The position numbers were made by a program, and so were the translations under genes. Of a stretch of 64,000 nucleotides of DNA, positions 43,129-52,519 are shown in pieces. The first letter of the stretch is position 1, and every line of letters starts with the position of its first letter. Origin of the DNA: Levilactobacillus yonginensis (lineage in GTDB: Bacteria; Bacillota; Bacilli; Lactobacillales; Lactobacillaceae); NCBI RefSeq assembly GCF_964065165.1, contig NZ_OZ061549.1, positions 868,001 to 932,000 of the forward strand, written 5' to 3'. The notes beneath the pieces are model-generated. The model was not told where the DNA came from. It ran no database searches and saw nothing but the letters and a program-made list of their open reading frames with translations.

Positions 43129-43719
43129 ATGATGTCACATGTAAAATTTATCACAGTAATCGGTAGTCTATTGCTCCTAGCCGGTTGCGGTACGGTCAAC
43201 AAATCTGGAGCAACTAAACCATCCAGTCAACAGGAACCCGCTACCAGCAAGCGTAGCGGCCAATCACATAAAGCTAATAATCACAGCAGTAGCGCAACCA
43301 GTTCGCACACGCAAGCCAAGACGGCAATCTTTGCCAATCAAACTTTCACGATTAAAGACGTGGCCTTCAAGCTGACTGCCAACAAGATTACTGCTAGCGC
43401 CACCGCCAACCGGAACCTGTTTGTTCTCTATTATACCGTAACCAACAACGGAACGCGCGATGTCGTACCTAGTGACCTATGGCAATCAGCGGTCAGTGCC
43501 ACCCAGAATGGAAAAAAGTTGGGGACAGGGAACCTAGCATTTACGACTAGTCAAACTCAGGATAACAACAAACTCAATCGCACCGTCATGCCGGTAAAGC
43601 CCGGTCAGACGGTCACTGGCCTGGCTACCTTTGAGCCTAAAGGTAATCAGACAATTACGGTAATCTTCAGGGATACCCACAACCAGACCGTTCACCAAAG
43701 CACTTATCCTTTAAACTAA
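43129..43719 (+). CDS. lipoprotein with DUF4352/DUF5067-like domain
   Basis: 196 residues: lipoprotein signal with lipobox LLAGC (Cys about 20), a Ser/Thr/Gln linker (about 25-62), and a C-terminal immunoglobulin-like beta domain (about 65-196, FTIKDVAFKLTANKITASA ... VMPVKPGQTVTGLATFEPK) of the telokin-like type found in many Gram-positive lipoproteins. Anchored on the outer face of the membrane; ligand unknown. GGGGG precedes a double ATG. Confidence 0.85.
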   Translation: MMSHVKFITVIGSLLLLAGCGTVNKSGATKPSSQQEPATSKRSGQSHKANNHSSSATSSHTQAKTAIFANQTFTIKDVAFKLTANKITASATANRNLFVLYYTVTNNGTRDVVPSDLWQSAVSATQNGKKLGTGNLAFTTSQTQDNNKLNRTVMPVKPGQTVTGLATFEPKGNQTITVIFRDTHNQTVHQSTYPLN

Positions 43720-44036
43720 CTTAACAATTCCGTGGGCTGGTAGTAGCTTCCAGTAGACGGAGTGGCAATCTGCTGCGAGGGACGGTGAGCTGTGTATGAA
43801 CCACATGACTCCAAACTTGCCTCCGATGTAACCTGGCTCAAGAACCGCCAAATAATATCGTTGACACTGCTGACCACCACCCCGTCTACCTCCCATAACC
43901 ATTACGACTACTCTATCAAGGCAACATCTTAAAATTTCATCAAAAATGACCCAATCGAAAATAATTTTATAAGTTTGATCCACATCACACCATCAAGAGC
44001 CCGTATCACTAATTTTGTACCCGAAAGGACACTTCT
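43720..44036 (+). other. 317-base gap before licD
   Basis: No gene with a ribosome site is seen on either strand. A 90-codon frame on the minus strand (43711-43983) lacks a site and has odd composition. The gap carries weak short stems (CTGG/CCAG near 43738-43755). The licD promoter could not be fixed. Confidence 0.4.
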
Positions 44037-44858
44037 ATGCCGCAATTGATTGATCGAATTCATCAAGTTGAGCTGGGTAACCTGGAACAGTTTATTCACC
44101 TCTGTGACGATCTGCACTTACCCTACTTTTTAATGGGCGGCTCGCTCCTAGGTGCGATTCGACACCAGGGGTTCATCCCCTGGGATGACGACGTTGACGT
44201 TGGTCTGCTTCGCGCTGACTACGACCAATTCCTAGCAGCCGCCCCCACTGCCTTGGCTGGTACGCACTATTTTCTCCAAACACCTGCAAGCGACGAAAAT
44301 TACGCACTCAGCTACGCTAAATTGTTGGATCGTAACACTTACATTGAAGAAAAAAATAATGTCAACAACGCACGCAAAGGTATCTTCATCGACATTTTCC
44401 CTTTGGACCGCATTCCAGACGATCTCACCGCGCAACGTGAACAGCTCACTAAATTTCAGATTCTAAATACGCGTTTGCTCTTCCAGTTGCGCTATCATCT
44501 GGTCGATAACCCTTTACGAAAATTACAAAATCCACTGAACGTGGATCAATTAGCCGAGGCGCATTCTCTTAAAGCTGAACGCCAGGCAGTCATGACGCAG
44601 TATCAGTCACAGTCACAACTGACACAGGTTAAGAATTTGGCCTCACAGTACAGCTACACCAAAGAGGTACTGACCGTTGCGGAGGTCACCAACCTAACCA
44701 CCGTTCCGTTTGAGCATCTGACGGTTCAAGTACCAGCGGACTATGCTAACATTTTGACACGTATGTACGGGAACTACCTGCAACTTCCTCCGGAAAACCA
44801 ACGAACCGAAAAACATTTGGAACGGGTCATCATGGACAATCAGGTGTTCACCGATTAA
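44037..44858 (+). CDS. LicD-family phosphotransferase
   Basis: 273 residues, nucleotidyltransferase-like fold with the LicD core GGSLLGAIRHQGFIPWDDDVDVG (about 34-57) and IFIDIFPLDRIPDD. In other species LicD enzymes transfer phosphocholine or phosphoribitol-type groups to teichoic acids or capsule. The acceptor here is unknown. AAAGGA is 7 bases before the ATG. It is 27 bases before the polyphosphate genes, but a functional link is not obvious. Confidence 0.88.
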   Translation: MPQLIDRIHQVELGNLEQFIHLCDDLHLPYFLMGGSLLGAIRHQGFIPWDDDVDVGLLRADYDQFLAAAPTALAGTHYFLQTPASDENYALSYAKLLDRNTYIEEKNNVNNARKGIFIDIFPLDRIPDDLTAQREQLTKFQILNTRLLFQLRYHLVDNPLRKLQNPLNVDQLAEAHSLKAERQAVMTQYQSQSQLTQVKNLASQYSYTKEVLTVAEVTNLTTVPFEHLTVQVPADYANILTRMYGNYLQLPPENQRTEKHLERVIMDNQVFTD

Positions 44859-44885
44859 AAACTAACTCAGAAAGTAGATGATTTT

Positions 44886-46415
44886 ATGGCTGACGATTAT
44901 TTTGGCGCAATGCTTGTAAATGTTTCCAGTCTCGAACTGTCGATTGTGAACTTAAAGACCGGCACCCAAACGGAACGGGTCAAGTCGACTGTCGCTATTG
45001 GGGAAAATATTTACAACCATGAAGAAATCAACTTTAAAAATGTGGCAGATGCCGCCGAAGCTTTACGAGGTTTCATGCAAGTCATTAAGGACTATGGCGT
45101 CACCCATTACGAATTATGGGGGTCACAAGCACTCTCTTCGGCACCTAATGCTGAGTTCATTCGTGATCAACTCTTCGTTCGGACCGGCCTCCACATCAAG
45201 TGGCTGTCACTCGGACAGGAATCCTTTGTTCGTAATGAAGCGATTGCCCTACACTTTGATCAATATCACGACCTGGTTAAAGACCACGCCGCCATTATTG
45301 GGATGAACTCTGGCAGTACCACACTATCCTTCTTTGCTCACGATGCACTGGTCGCTTCCCACAACATGAAGCTGGGGCCGGTCCGTATCAAAGAGGTGCT
45401 CCAAACTTTACGAGCCACTGCACCCAATCCTGTCGATGTCTTGGACGACTACATTAATAGCAAGGTCGATGACTTTTACCGTTTCTTGCCAGACAGCCTG
45501 CAAACGACGCCCAACGAGGTCATTTTAATTGGCGCCTCACCACTCAACACCTACTTTATCCCCCGTGGTCAAGTCAGTTACACCTTGACGCTCAAGGATT
45601 TTTCTAAATTTGCTCACGAGGTGGCCGGGGCCTCCAACCAATTTTTAATGGAACGCCTCCACCTTAGTGAAGAAAACGTCGAAATTATTCTCCCGGTGGT
45701 TCTACTGATTAAAAAACTTCTGACAGTGGTCCACGCTAAGGAGCTCCACCTAGTCAATCTTAATGTACTAGAGGGCCTAACCACTGACCGCGCAATTGCG
45801 GCCGGCTACCACAAATATCACTTTGAAAACCAAATTTTGGCAGCCGCTGACGATCTTGCCCGGCGTTATCGGGTCGAACCCCAACACATGGAACTTGTTC
45901 GCCGCTTTGCCCTACACCTCTTCGATCAACTGCGACCTCTGCACCACCTCACTAGTCGAGACCGACTTCTGCTTCAGGTCGCCAGCATCGTCCACGATAT
46001 CGGCGGATTCATTGACACGCATGAGCACTATTTTCATTCAGACTACGTCCTTAAACAATCCGAAATGCTCGGACTCTCCGCTGAAGAAATTCAGATTATC
46101 GCAGCAGTGTCCCGGTACCACAGCACCCGCACGCCTGGTGAAGACCTTGCCCACTTCCGCTTATTGAGTCCCGAAAAACGACTGACCGTGGCCAAGCTTT
46201 CCGCCATGTTACGGTTGGCCGACGCGCTAGATGATGCGCACCAACAAACCATTCAGAAGATTTCAGTTTCCCTGCGAACCAACAAAGTGATCATCACCGT
46301 CTACAGCGATGACGAACTTTCCCTCATCCGATGGGCCTTTAATTTTAAGGCCGAATTCTTCACGGATGTCTTTGGCTTACAGCCCGTCTTAAAACAAAGG
46401 AGGTTACACAAATGA
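44886..46415 (+). CDS. Ppx/GppA-like protein with HD domain, possibly inactive at the phosphatase site
   Basis: 509 residues: N-terminal ASKHA fold of the exopolyphosphatase/pppGpp phosphatase family (about 1-300) and a C-terminal HD domain (HDIGGFIDTHEHYF). The first phosphate motif, usually DxGSNS, reads VNVSSLE and the second, usually DxGGGSTE, reads GMNSGSTTLS, so the catalytic Asp and Glu are lost. Overlaps ppk by four bases (ATGA). A regulatory or HD-hydrolase role is more likely than chain cleavage; the second Ppx at 48578 keeps the motifs. Weak ribosome site (AGAAAG). Confidence 0.85.
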   Translation: MADDYFGAMLVNVSSLELSIVNLKTGTQTERVKSTVAIGENIYNHEEINFKNVADAAEALRGFMQVIKDYGVTHYELWGSQALSSAPNAEFIRDQLFVRTGLHIKWLSLGQESFVRNEAIALHFDQYHDLVKDHAAIIGMNSGSTTLSFFAHDALVASHNMKLGPVRIKEVLQTLRATAPNPVDVLDDYINSKVDDFYRFLPDSLQTTPNEVILIGASPLNTYFIPRGQVSYTLTLKDFSKFAHEVAGASNQFLMERLHLSEENVEIILPVVLLIKKLLTVVHAKELHLVNLNVLEGLTTDRAIAAGYHKYHFENQILAAADDLARRYRVEPQHMELVRRFALHLFDQLRPLHHLTSRDRLLLQVASIVHDIGGFIDTHEHYFHSDYVLKQSEMLGLSAEEIQIIAAVSRYHSTRTPGEDLAHFRLLSPEKRLTVAKLSAMLRLADALDDAHQQTIQKISVSLRTNKVIITVYSDDELSLIRWAFNFKAEFFTDVFGLQPVLKQRRLHK

Positions 46416-48577
46416 CGTTGGATTTTACAAAGCCCAAGTACTATACCAATCGAGAACTCAGTTGGCTCGACTTTAACGATCGGGTTCTTGAAGAAGCTCG
46501 TGACAAAGCAAACCCACTACTCGAACGGGTCCGGTTTTTAGGAATTACGCAAAGTAACGTTGACGAATTTTTCATGGTCCGCGTCGCCTCACTGTCTAAA
46601 CTGGCAGCTGTTAACTACCCTAAACCTGATGCGTCCGGGATGACTGCCGAGGATCAATTACTAGCAGTCAACGCGAAGGCCCATGACCAGGTGATCAAAC
46701 AATACTCGACCCTCAATCGGATGTTGTTACCGGCGCTAGCGAACCTGAACGTCCACTTATTAACACCAGCTAATTTATCTGCCCAGCAGGCCCGGTTTAT
46801 TGAGAAATACTTCAACGATGAAATTTCACCGGCACTGACTCCCATGGCAGTCGACAGCTCCCGGCCCTTCCCGTTCATTGGCAATAACACCCTAAACATT
46901 GCCATGCGGCTCTTCAAAAATGGTGATAAAAAAGACCGGCGCTTTGCCACAGTCCAAGTACCTGAAATCTTCCCTCGAACCGTCAGACTTCCTGGTGCTG
47001 ACAACGATTTCATCCTGTTGGAAGATATTATCAAAACCTTCATCGGAAACCTCTTCATTGGCTATCAAGTCAAGGAAGCTGCCAATTATCGGGTCATCCG
47101 GGATATGGACTTGGATGTGGCCGAAGAAGATACGTCTGACCTGTTAAAAGAAGTGGAACACCAACTCAAAAAACGGGAACATGGAAGTGCCGTCCGTTTG
47201 GAAGTAGAATCTGGCATCAGCCAGTCCTTGCGGAAACGTTTGACGGCCGCTATCAAGATTGACGACTATGCCGTCTACGAAATCGGTGGCCCCATCGACT
47301 TGACCTTTCTCAGCAAGCTTACCAAGCAAATTAGCGGGCACGCCGAGGAAAGCTACCCCGCCTTTAAATCAGCCGAGGTTCCTGGCCTCCAGCACGATGA
47401 CGACATTTTCAAGACCATTCGGCAACACGACGTACTAGTCCATCACCCATTTGATTCCTTCTCAGCAGTAACTGAACTGATCCGCCAAGCCGCCTGCGAC
47501 GATGGTGTTCTGGCCATCAAGATGACTCTATACCGGGTCTCGGCTAATTCACCCATTATTAAATACCTCGGAAGCGCCGCTCAAAACGGTAAACAGGTCA
47601 CCGTTCTGGTCGAAGTCAAAGCCCGTTTTGATGAAGAAAATAACGTCCACTGGGCCCAACAACTGGAAAAGATGGGCTGTCACGTTATTTACGGTCTAAT
47701 CGGTTTGAAAACCCACTGTAAGCTAGCCTTAATCGTTCGGCGGGAACCCGATGGTATCCGGCGCTACATGCACATGGGCACTGGAAACTACAACGACGTC
47801 ACCGCCCACTTCTACACTGACTTGGGCCTCATGACGACTAACACTGACATGGGAATCGATGCCTCAAACATCTTCAATATGTTATCCGGTTACTCAGAAC
47901 CCCCATACTTTCATCAACTTCACATGTCTCCCGATGGAATTCGCGACTTCATCGTGTCCAAAATTGATCAGGAAATTGCGAACGCCAAGAGTGGTCAACC
48001 AGCCTGGATCGAGATGAAAATGAACTCCCTCTCGGATTCCGCCATGATTGCTAAGCTTTACGAAGCTTCCCATGCGGGCGTCCAAATCAAACTCATCGTC
48101 CGGGGCATCTGCTGTCTAAACGTCGGCATCCCCGAGTTAAGCGAACATATTGAGGTCCATTCCATCGTCGGTCGCTTTCTAGAACACAGTCGGGTTTACG
48201 GCTTCGCCAACGCTGGCGATCCACAAGTTTACTTGTCCAGTGCCGACCTCATGACACGAAACCTCAACCGGCGGGTGGAGCTGCTCTTCCCAATCTTGAA
48301 GGACGACCTCCGACAACGAGTTTTTGACATTTTCTCAACGCTCTGGCATGATAACGTCAAGACGCGTGTCCTAATGCCTGACCGGACGTTCACCCGAGTG
48401 GACCGGCGGGGGCTAGAACCACTGGATGCGCAGGAAGAATTCATGCAGCAAGCTGAGCAAAAAACCGCTGCGAATACAGCCCGACCGACCAAGGAAACAA
48501 ATGCGCCGCGCCAATTCAAACCGATGCTCAGTCCCAAGAACCAACCCAAATCCCCCATTGATCGGAGTATTGAATAA
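46412..48577 (+). CDS. ppk: polyphosphate kinase
   Basis: 721 residues, PPK1 family; makes polyphosphate from ATP. It has the N-terminal domains (NRELSWLDFNDRVLEEAR), two phospholipase-D-like domains and active-site histidines in THCKLALIVRR and MHMGTGNYN. Full length. AAAGGAGG lies 7 bases before the ATG. Sits between the two Ppx-like genes, and the ppx stop TAA abuts the next ATG, so the three are an operon. Confidence 0.96.
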   Translation: MTLDFTKPKYYTNRELSWLDFNDRVLEEARDKANPLLERVRFLGITQSNVDEFFMVRVASLSKLAAVNYPKPDASGMTAEDQLLAVNAKAHDQVIKQYSTLNRMLLPALANLNVHLLTPANLSAQQARFIEKYFNDEISPALTPMAVDSSRPFPFIGNNTLNIAMRLFKNGDKKDRRFATVQVPEIFPRTVRLPGADNDFILLEDIIKTFIGNLFIGYQVKEAANYRVIRDMDLDVAEEDTSDLLKEVEHQLKKREHGSAVRLEVESGISQSLRKRLTAAIKIDDYAVYEIGGPIDLTFLSKLTKQISGHAEESYPAFKSAEVPGLQHDDDIFKTIRQHDVLVHHPFDSFSAVTELIRQAACDDGVLAIKMTLYRVSANSPIIKYLGSAAQNGKQVTVLVEVKARFDEENNVHWAQQLEKMGCHVIYGLIGLKTHCKLALIVRREPDGIRRYMHMGTGNYNDVTAHFYTDLGLMTTNTDMGIDASNIFNMLSGYSEPPYFHQLHMSPDGIRDFIVSKIDQEIANAKSGQPAWIEMKMNSLSDSAMIAKLYEASHAGVQIKLIVRGICCLNVGIPELSEHIEVHSIVGRFLEHSRVYGFANAGDPQVYLSSADLMTRNLNRRVELLFPILKDDLRQRVFDIFSTLWHDNVKTRVLMPDRTFTRVDRRGLEPLDAQEEFMQQAEQKTAANTARPTKETNAPRQFKPMLSPKNQPKSPIDRSIE

Positions 48578-49513
48578 ATGGAAAATTTAGTCGTTATTGA
48601 CTTAGGCTCCAACTCGGTTCGTATGACCATTAGTGAAATTGACGAGGCTGGCACCCCCAATACAGTCAACCAGGTCAAACGCTACGTTCGTCTCTCGGAA
48701 AATATGGGAGCCGAACAGGTCTTACAACCTGAAGCTATCGACCGCACGCTGGAAGCCCTGCGAGAATTCAAAAAAATCTACGCTGAATTAGACGCTCCGC
48801 GAATCAAGGCGGTGGCTACGGCTGCTGTTCGCCAGGCTAGCAACCAAAAACAATTTTTAAAGTTGGTCAAGGATGAACTTGGTCTTACTTTCGACGTCAT
48901 CTCTGGAACTACCGAGGCCCGATACGACTACCTGGGGGTCGTGCACACGCTGCCGATCATCAACGGTTTGCTAGTCGACACTGGTGGCGCTTCTTCTGAA
49001 CTCATTCTGGTTCAAAACAGACAAATGAAACACGTTGTCTCAATTCCGCTAGGTTCAGTGACCCTGTCACAGGCCTATTTGGAAAGTGATAAGGTTCAGG
49101 CCGACTCACTCTTCTCAGCGATGACTTTTGTGAACAACGTCTTCAACGACGTCTGGTGGTTAAACGAGGCTAAGAACCTCCCCGTCATCGGATTAGGCGG
49201 TGCCAACCGAACGTTAGCCAAGATCAACCGGCGGAACAAGAACTTCTTGAATTTTGAAGACGTCCATGGCTACAAGCTGGGGGCGGACGACGTGTACGCC
49301 ACCCTTACCCAGTTGCTTGGTCTCAACTTGGCCGAACGAAAAAAGGTTCCTGGACTCTCCAAGGACCGGGCCGACATCATCATTGGTGGCTTGATTCCCG
49401 TGGCTCTACTAATGCGTTTGTTAGACTCACAACAAATCACCTTTTCTAACGCTGGTCTGCGTGACGGTATTTTATTTGAACGTATTGAACAGATAAAATC
49501 AGCGATTGATTAA
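48578..49513 (+). CDS. ppx: exopolyphosphatase
   Basis: 311 residues, single ASKHA domain of the Ppx/GppA family, with intact phosphate motifs LVVIDLGSNSVRM (about 3-15) and VDTGGASSELI. Hydrolyses polyphosphate from the end. Starts at the base after the ppk stop with GGAG 10 bases upstream, so translation is coupled. With ppk it sets polyphosphate level. Ends near a strong terminator. Confidence 0.95.
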   Translation: MENLVVIDLGSNSVRMTISEIDEAGTPNTVNQVKRYVRLSENMGAEQVLQPEAIDRTLEALREFKKIYAELDAPRIKAVATAAVRQASNQKQFLKLVKDELGLTFDVISGTTEARYDYLGVVHTLPIINGLLVDTGGASSELILVQNRQMKHVVSIPLGSVTLSQAYLESDKVQADSLFSAMTFVNNVFNDVWWLNEAKNLPVIGLGGANRTLAKINRRNKNFLNFEDVHGYKLGADDVYATLTQLLGLNLAERKKVPGLSKDRADIIIGGLIPVALLMRLLDSQQITFSNAGLRDGILFERIEQIKSAID

Positions 49514-49629
49514 CTGTTCATTAAATGCAGGCAGTCTCCGCCTTACCGGCCGCTAGATATGGCTCACCCCCCAGTCAGGGACTGGATTTTATGCCACTTG
49601 GTTAACCGGTATTGATCACGGGACTTTTC

Positions 49630-49667
49630 AGAGGTTCAATTCACTTTCGAATTGGACCTCTTTTTTT
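49630..49667 (+). terminator. terminator of the ppx-ppk-ppx operon
   Basis: GAGGTTCAATTC and GAATTGGACCTC form a 12-bp stem (one G-U) with 6-base loop, followed by seven T. Confidence 0.9.
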
Positions 49668-49740
49668 ATTCTAATTTTGCACGCAATTTGAATTCGACTA
49701 CTGACGTTTAGCCAACTTCGATAGCCCTAAATCATGCGCT

Positions 49741-49839
49741 TTATTTATGTCGATTACCGCGCTCACGTTCGCCTTGATTTCTAATCAGTCCCGACAAATG
49801 CTTTTCTAGCAAAAAAAGATGATGAGCACAAATACTCAC
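49741..49839 (-). CDS. possible 32-residue peptide
   Basis: A GTG at 49839 with GAGGG almost touching opens 32 codons (start MSICAHHLFLLEKHLSG, end GERERGNRHK). The start overlaps the hairpin that ends the heme operon, which counts against translation. Not supported by a clear ribosome site. Confidence 0.25.
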   Translation of the reverse strand: MSICAHHLFLLEKHLSGLIRNQGERERGNRHK

Positions 49840-49843
49840 CACC
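49811..49843 (-). terminator. terminator of the heme/iron operon
   Basis: GGTGGTGAG and CTCATCATC pair (two G-U) around 8 bases, followed by seven T on the minus strand. Confidence 0.8.
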
Positions 49844-49907
49844 CTCTAAATTATCATCTAAAATGGTTTGCTAAATAACTGCTATTTCAAGTTCATCAGC
49901 TCACCGG

Positions 49908-50666
49908 TCACTTTGGTAGCTGCACAATATAGGGGCCTAACTTCGGTACCTCAACAATCTCTACTGCTGTCTTAAACGTTTGCGCCAACAACGGCGCTGT
50001 CCTTAATTCAGCTGGCGTCCCGCTTTTAATCAACTTACCGTCCTGCAATAACCACAGCCAATCACTGATTCGAAAAGCCTGGTTAATGTCGTGAAGTACT
50101 TGAACCACCGTCATCCCCTGCGCTGCCAAATCCCGGAGTTGCCCCATTAATGTTTGTTGATAGTGCACATCCAAGTAAGTCGTCGGCTCATCCAAAAGAA
50201 GTACCCGCGGCTCCTGGGCTAACGCTGCAGCTAACCAAACCCGTTGCTGCTGGCCCCCCGATAGGTTTTGAATCAAATCATCCGCCAGGTCGTTGAGCCC
50301 ATTAGCTTTGAGGTACGGAGCCACTTCCGCAGCGGGGACCTGGGATAGTAACCCGTGGTAAGGTAATCGGCCGGTCGCCACCACTTCACGGACCGTCAAT
50401 TCATCAAATAACTCATGCTGCTGAGCCACTAGTGCCACTTGCTGAGCAAACTGGCGATCAGATAAGGTGTGGCTATCTTTGCCAGCCACCAACACTGTGC
50501 CCTGCTGTGGTTGCAACCGCCGACCCAAAATGTTGAGTAATGTCGATTTTCCTGCACCGTTGGGACCAATGATCGTTGTGACCTGACCTTTAGGAAAATG
50601 GCCAGATAGGTCCACTAAGCCCGTTGATTGCTGGGGGTATTGGTAACTAATGTGTTGACATTCCAT
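49908..50666 (-). CDS. ABC importer ATPase, FecE/FhuC type
   Basis: 252 residues, nucleotide-binding subunit with Walker A GPNGAGKSTLLN, signature LSGGQQQR and Walker B VLLLDEPTTYLD. It powers the adjacent FecCD-type permease for heme or ferric siderophore uptake. GGGGG is 10 bases before the ATG; the gene overlaps the permease end by 20 bases. Last gene in the NEAT-binding-protein-permease-ATPase series on the minus strand. Confidence 0.93.
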   Translation of the reverse strand: MECQHISYQYPQQSTGLVDLSGHFPKGQVTTIIGPNGAGKSTLLNILGRRLQPQQGTVLVAGKDSHTLSDRQFAQQVALVAQQHELFDELTVREVVATGRLPYHGLLSQVPAAEVAPYLKANGLNDLADDLIQNLSGGQQQRVWLAAALAQEPRVLLLDEPTTYLDVHYQQTLMGQLRDLAAQGMTVVQVLHDINQAFRISDWLWLLQDGKLIKSGTPAELRTAPLLAQTFKTAVEIVEVPKLGPYIVQLPK

Positions 50667-51615
50667 GTAGAACTCGCCCCCGTTGTAAGAGAATTATAAC
50701 GAACGGCCCACCAATGATAGCCATCATTGTCGCCGCTGAAATTTCACTGGGCACAATGACCGTCCGCCCCAGCGTATCTGCAGCCAACATCAACCAAGCA
50801 CCTGCCAGCATTGAAAATGGCAGGAGTGTTTGGTAATCGTGCCCCACGATATGCCGCGCAATGTTAGGCACTACGATTCCGACAAAGGGAATAGCCCCCA
50901 CAATGGCTGTAACACTTGTAGCTAAGTAGGTCGCTAAAAGCAACAAACTCCACCGAAGAACGCTAACGGGAATACCAACGTTTCTAAGAGCATCATCGGG
51001 TAGTTTAAGGTAATTAGCCCAGGGTGCTAGTATCAGTGCTACAAAGAGCCCTAAGCCCCCTAGAATGAGCAGAATCGTCGTATCTGTCCACGTCATGGCA
51101 TTGAAGGTACTCTGGCTAACCTGAGTGGCCCCACTACTCAACAATCGTTGTAACCCGACAAACGTAGCATCTAACGCCACCCCGACAATGATCAGGCGAT
51201 ACGGATTGCTGAGGGCTTTACCGCTAGTTAAAATCACTAGCGCTACCAAGCCACCCAGAATGGCCATCACCCAGGAACGTCCAGGTAACCAAGGAATCAG
51301 CATCGCCCCACCTAATTTGAAGAAGTCAGCTGCCGAGCTGATACCTAAGATACTGGGGTCAGCAATGGGGTTGCGAAAGACTGCTTGAAAAAGAGCACCG
51401 GCAACTGCCAGACTCCCTCCACAAATCAAACTACTTAAAATCCGAGGAACCCGTAAGGAAAAGACCGTCGTAAAATCACGACTGGCCGGCGCCCCCGCAA
51501 TTCTTCCCAGCTGGCTCAAACTAATCCAGGTGGTGCCCACCATTAAAGCCACCAAGATGGTGATGCACAACAGGGTCAGGACCCCACTATACCACCAGCC
51601 TGCGTACTTTTTCAT
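50647..51615 (-). CDS. FecCD-family permease for heme/iron uptake
   Basis: 322 residues, nine to ten membrane helices, with FecCD landmarks LRVPRILSSLICGGSLAVAG near the N-terminus and VPNIARHIVGHD and ISAATMMAIIGGPFVIILL near the end. Works as a dimer with the ATPase. The ATG at 51615 (MKKYAGWWYS) has GGGGG 7 bases upstream and overlaps the binding-protein stop by four bases; an ATG or GTG further up is not used. Confidence 0.92.
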   Translation of the reverse strand: MKKYAGWWYSGVLTLLCITILVALMVGTTWISLSQLGRIAGAPASRDFTTVFSLRVPRILSSLICGGSLAVAGALFQAVFRNPIADPSILGISSAADFFKLGGAMLIPWLPGRSWVMAILGGLVALVILTSGKALSNPYRLIIVGVALDATFVGLQRLLSSGATQVSQSTFNAMTWTDTTILLILGGLGLFVALILAPWANYLKLPDDALRNVGIPVSVLRWSLLLLATYLATSVTAIVGAIPFVGIVVPNIARHIVGHDYQTLLPFSMLAGAWLMLAADTLGRTVIVPSEISAATMMAIIGGPFVIILLQRGRVLHGMSTH

Positions 51616-52505
51616 GCGGTCGCCCCCTTCGGATACAACCACTGGCTAACCTGATTCAAGGCCGCCACCACGTTCATATTCGCTGTGGCATCAAAGGTCG
51701 GCTCATGCAAGTCATAGACGCGATGTTGCTTAACCGCCGCGGTCTTGGCCCACATACCATTTTGCTTGAACTCCTGCTTGAATTGTTGGGTAACCATTGT
51801 CGGCATGGCGTGTTCCAACCGTAAGATCACCTGTGGATTTGCCTTTTGAATAGCCTCTTCATTCGGTTGTAAGTATTCCTGCTTTGGCTGTGCAAACACA
51901 TTTTTACCGCCAGCCAATTGCACCAAATCACCCACGTAAGAGTGATTTGTCGCTACCATATAATTGGCACCAGGCAACCCCATCAAAACGAGCACCCGTG
52001 GCGTTTGCCGGTTCTCAGCCCGCCGTTGGGCTCGTTGTTTAGCCCGCTTGATCAGCTGCACCTGCTTAGCAGCAGCTGATTGTCGATTATAGGTTTTTCC
52101 CAACTGAGTTAGCGTCTTTTCAAGACTAGCAACACTAGCTAGGTTGAGAAAATGTGGCGCCACATGTTGTTCCTTAAAGGCTTTCCCAAACTGATCATCC
52201 AGTGTCGTCACCGAGTACACCGCCGTTGGTTTTAACGACGTGATTTTTTCAACACTCGGATTCATGGGATTCCCCACTTTAGTTACGTGTTGGTACTGCT
52301 TCGGTAATTTATTTTGCGTCGTCGGTACCCCGACCAACGGTAAATTCAGTTTATCCGCAATCTGAACAATCGCGTAGGTGGTTGCAACGATTCGTGGCTG
52401 TGCTTGCTTTTGTCGTTGCTGCTGCCAAGCAACTCCGCCACCAACGATGCCCAAAACAATCAAAACAGCTAGCGTGATCAGTCCAATTTTTCGTGGATTT
52501 TGCAT
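51612..52505 (-). CDS. membrane-anchored substrate-binding protein, IsdE/FecB-like
   Basis: 297 residues: an N-terminal membrane anchor (about 8-28, no lipobox Cys) and the two-lobe periplasmic-binding fold of the siderophore/heme class (GVPTTQNKLPKQY; KITSLKPTAVYSV; LVQLAGGKNVFAQ). The Met in GNPMNPSVEKI and His in HEPTFDATANM are at places where IsdE-type proteins hold heme, so heme is a fair guess. AGGAGG is 10 bases before the ATG. Feeds the FecCD permease; the NEAT proteins lie upstream. Confidence 0.88.
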   Translation of the reverse strand: MQNPRKIGLITLAVLIVLGIVGGGVAWQQQRQKQAQPRIVATTYAIVQIADKLNLPLVGVPTTQNKLPKQYQHVTKVGNPMNPSVEKITSLKPTAVYSVTTLDDQFGKAFKEQHVAPHFLNLASVASLEKTLTQLGKTYNRQSAAAKQVQLIKRAKQRAQRRAENRQTPRVLVLMGLPGANYMVATNHSYVGDLVQLAGGKNVFAQPKQEYLQPNEEAIQKANPQVILRLEHAMPTMVTQQFKQEFKQNGMWAKTAAVKQHRVYDLHEPTFDATANMNVVAALNQVSQWLYPKGATA

Positions 52506-52519
52506 TTAAGACCGACCTC

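Noticed and set aside
43711..43983. 90-codon minus-strand frame before licD
   Set aside because: No ribosome site, overlaps the lipoprotein end, composition unlike neighbours.
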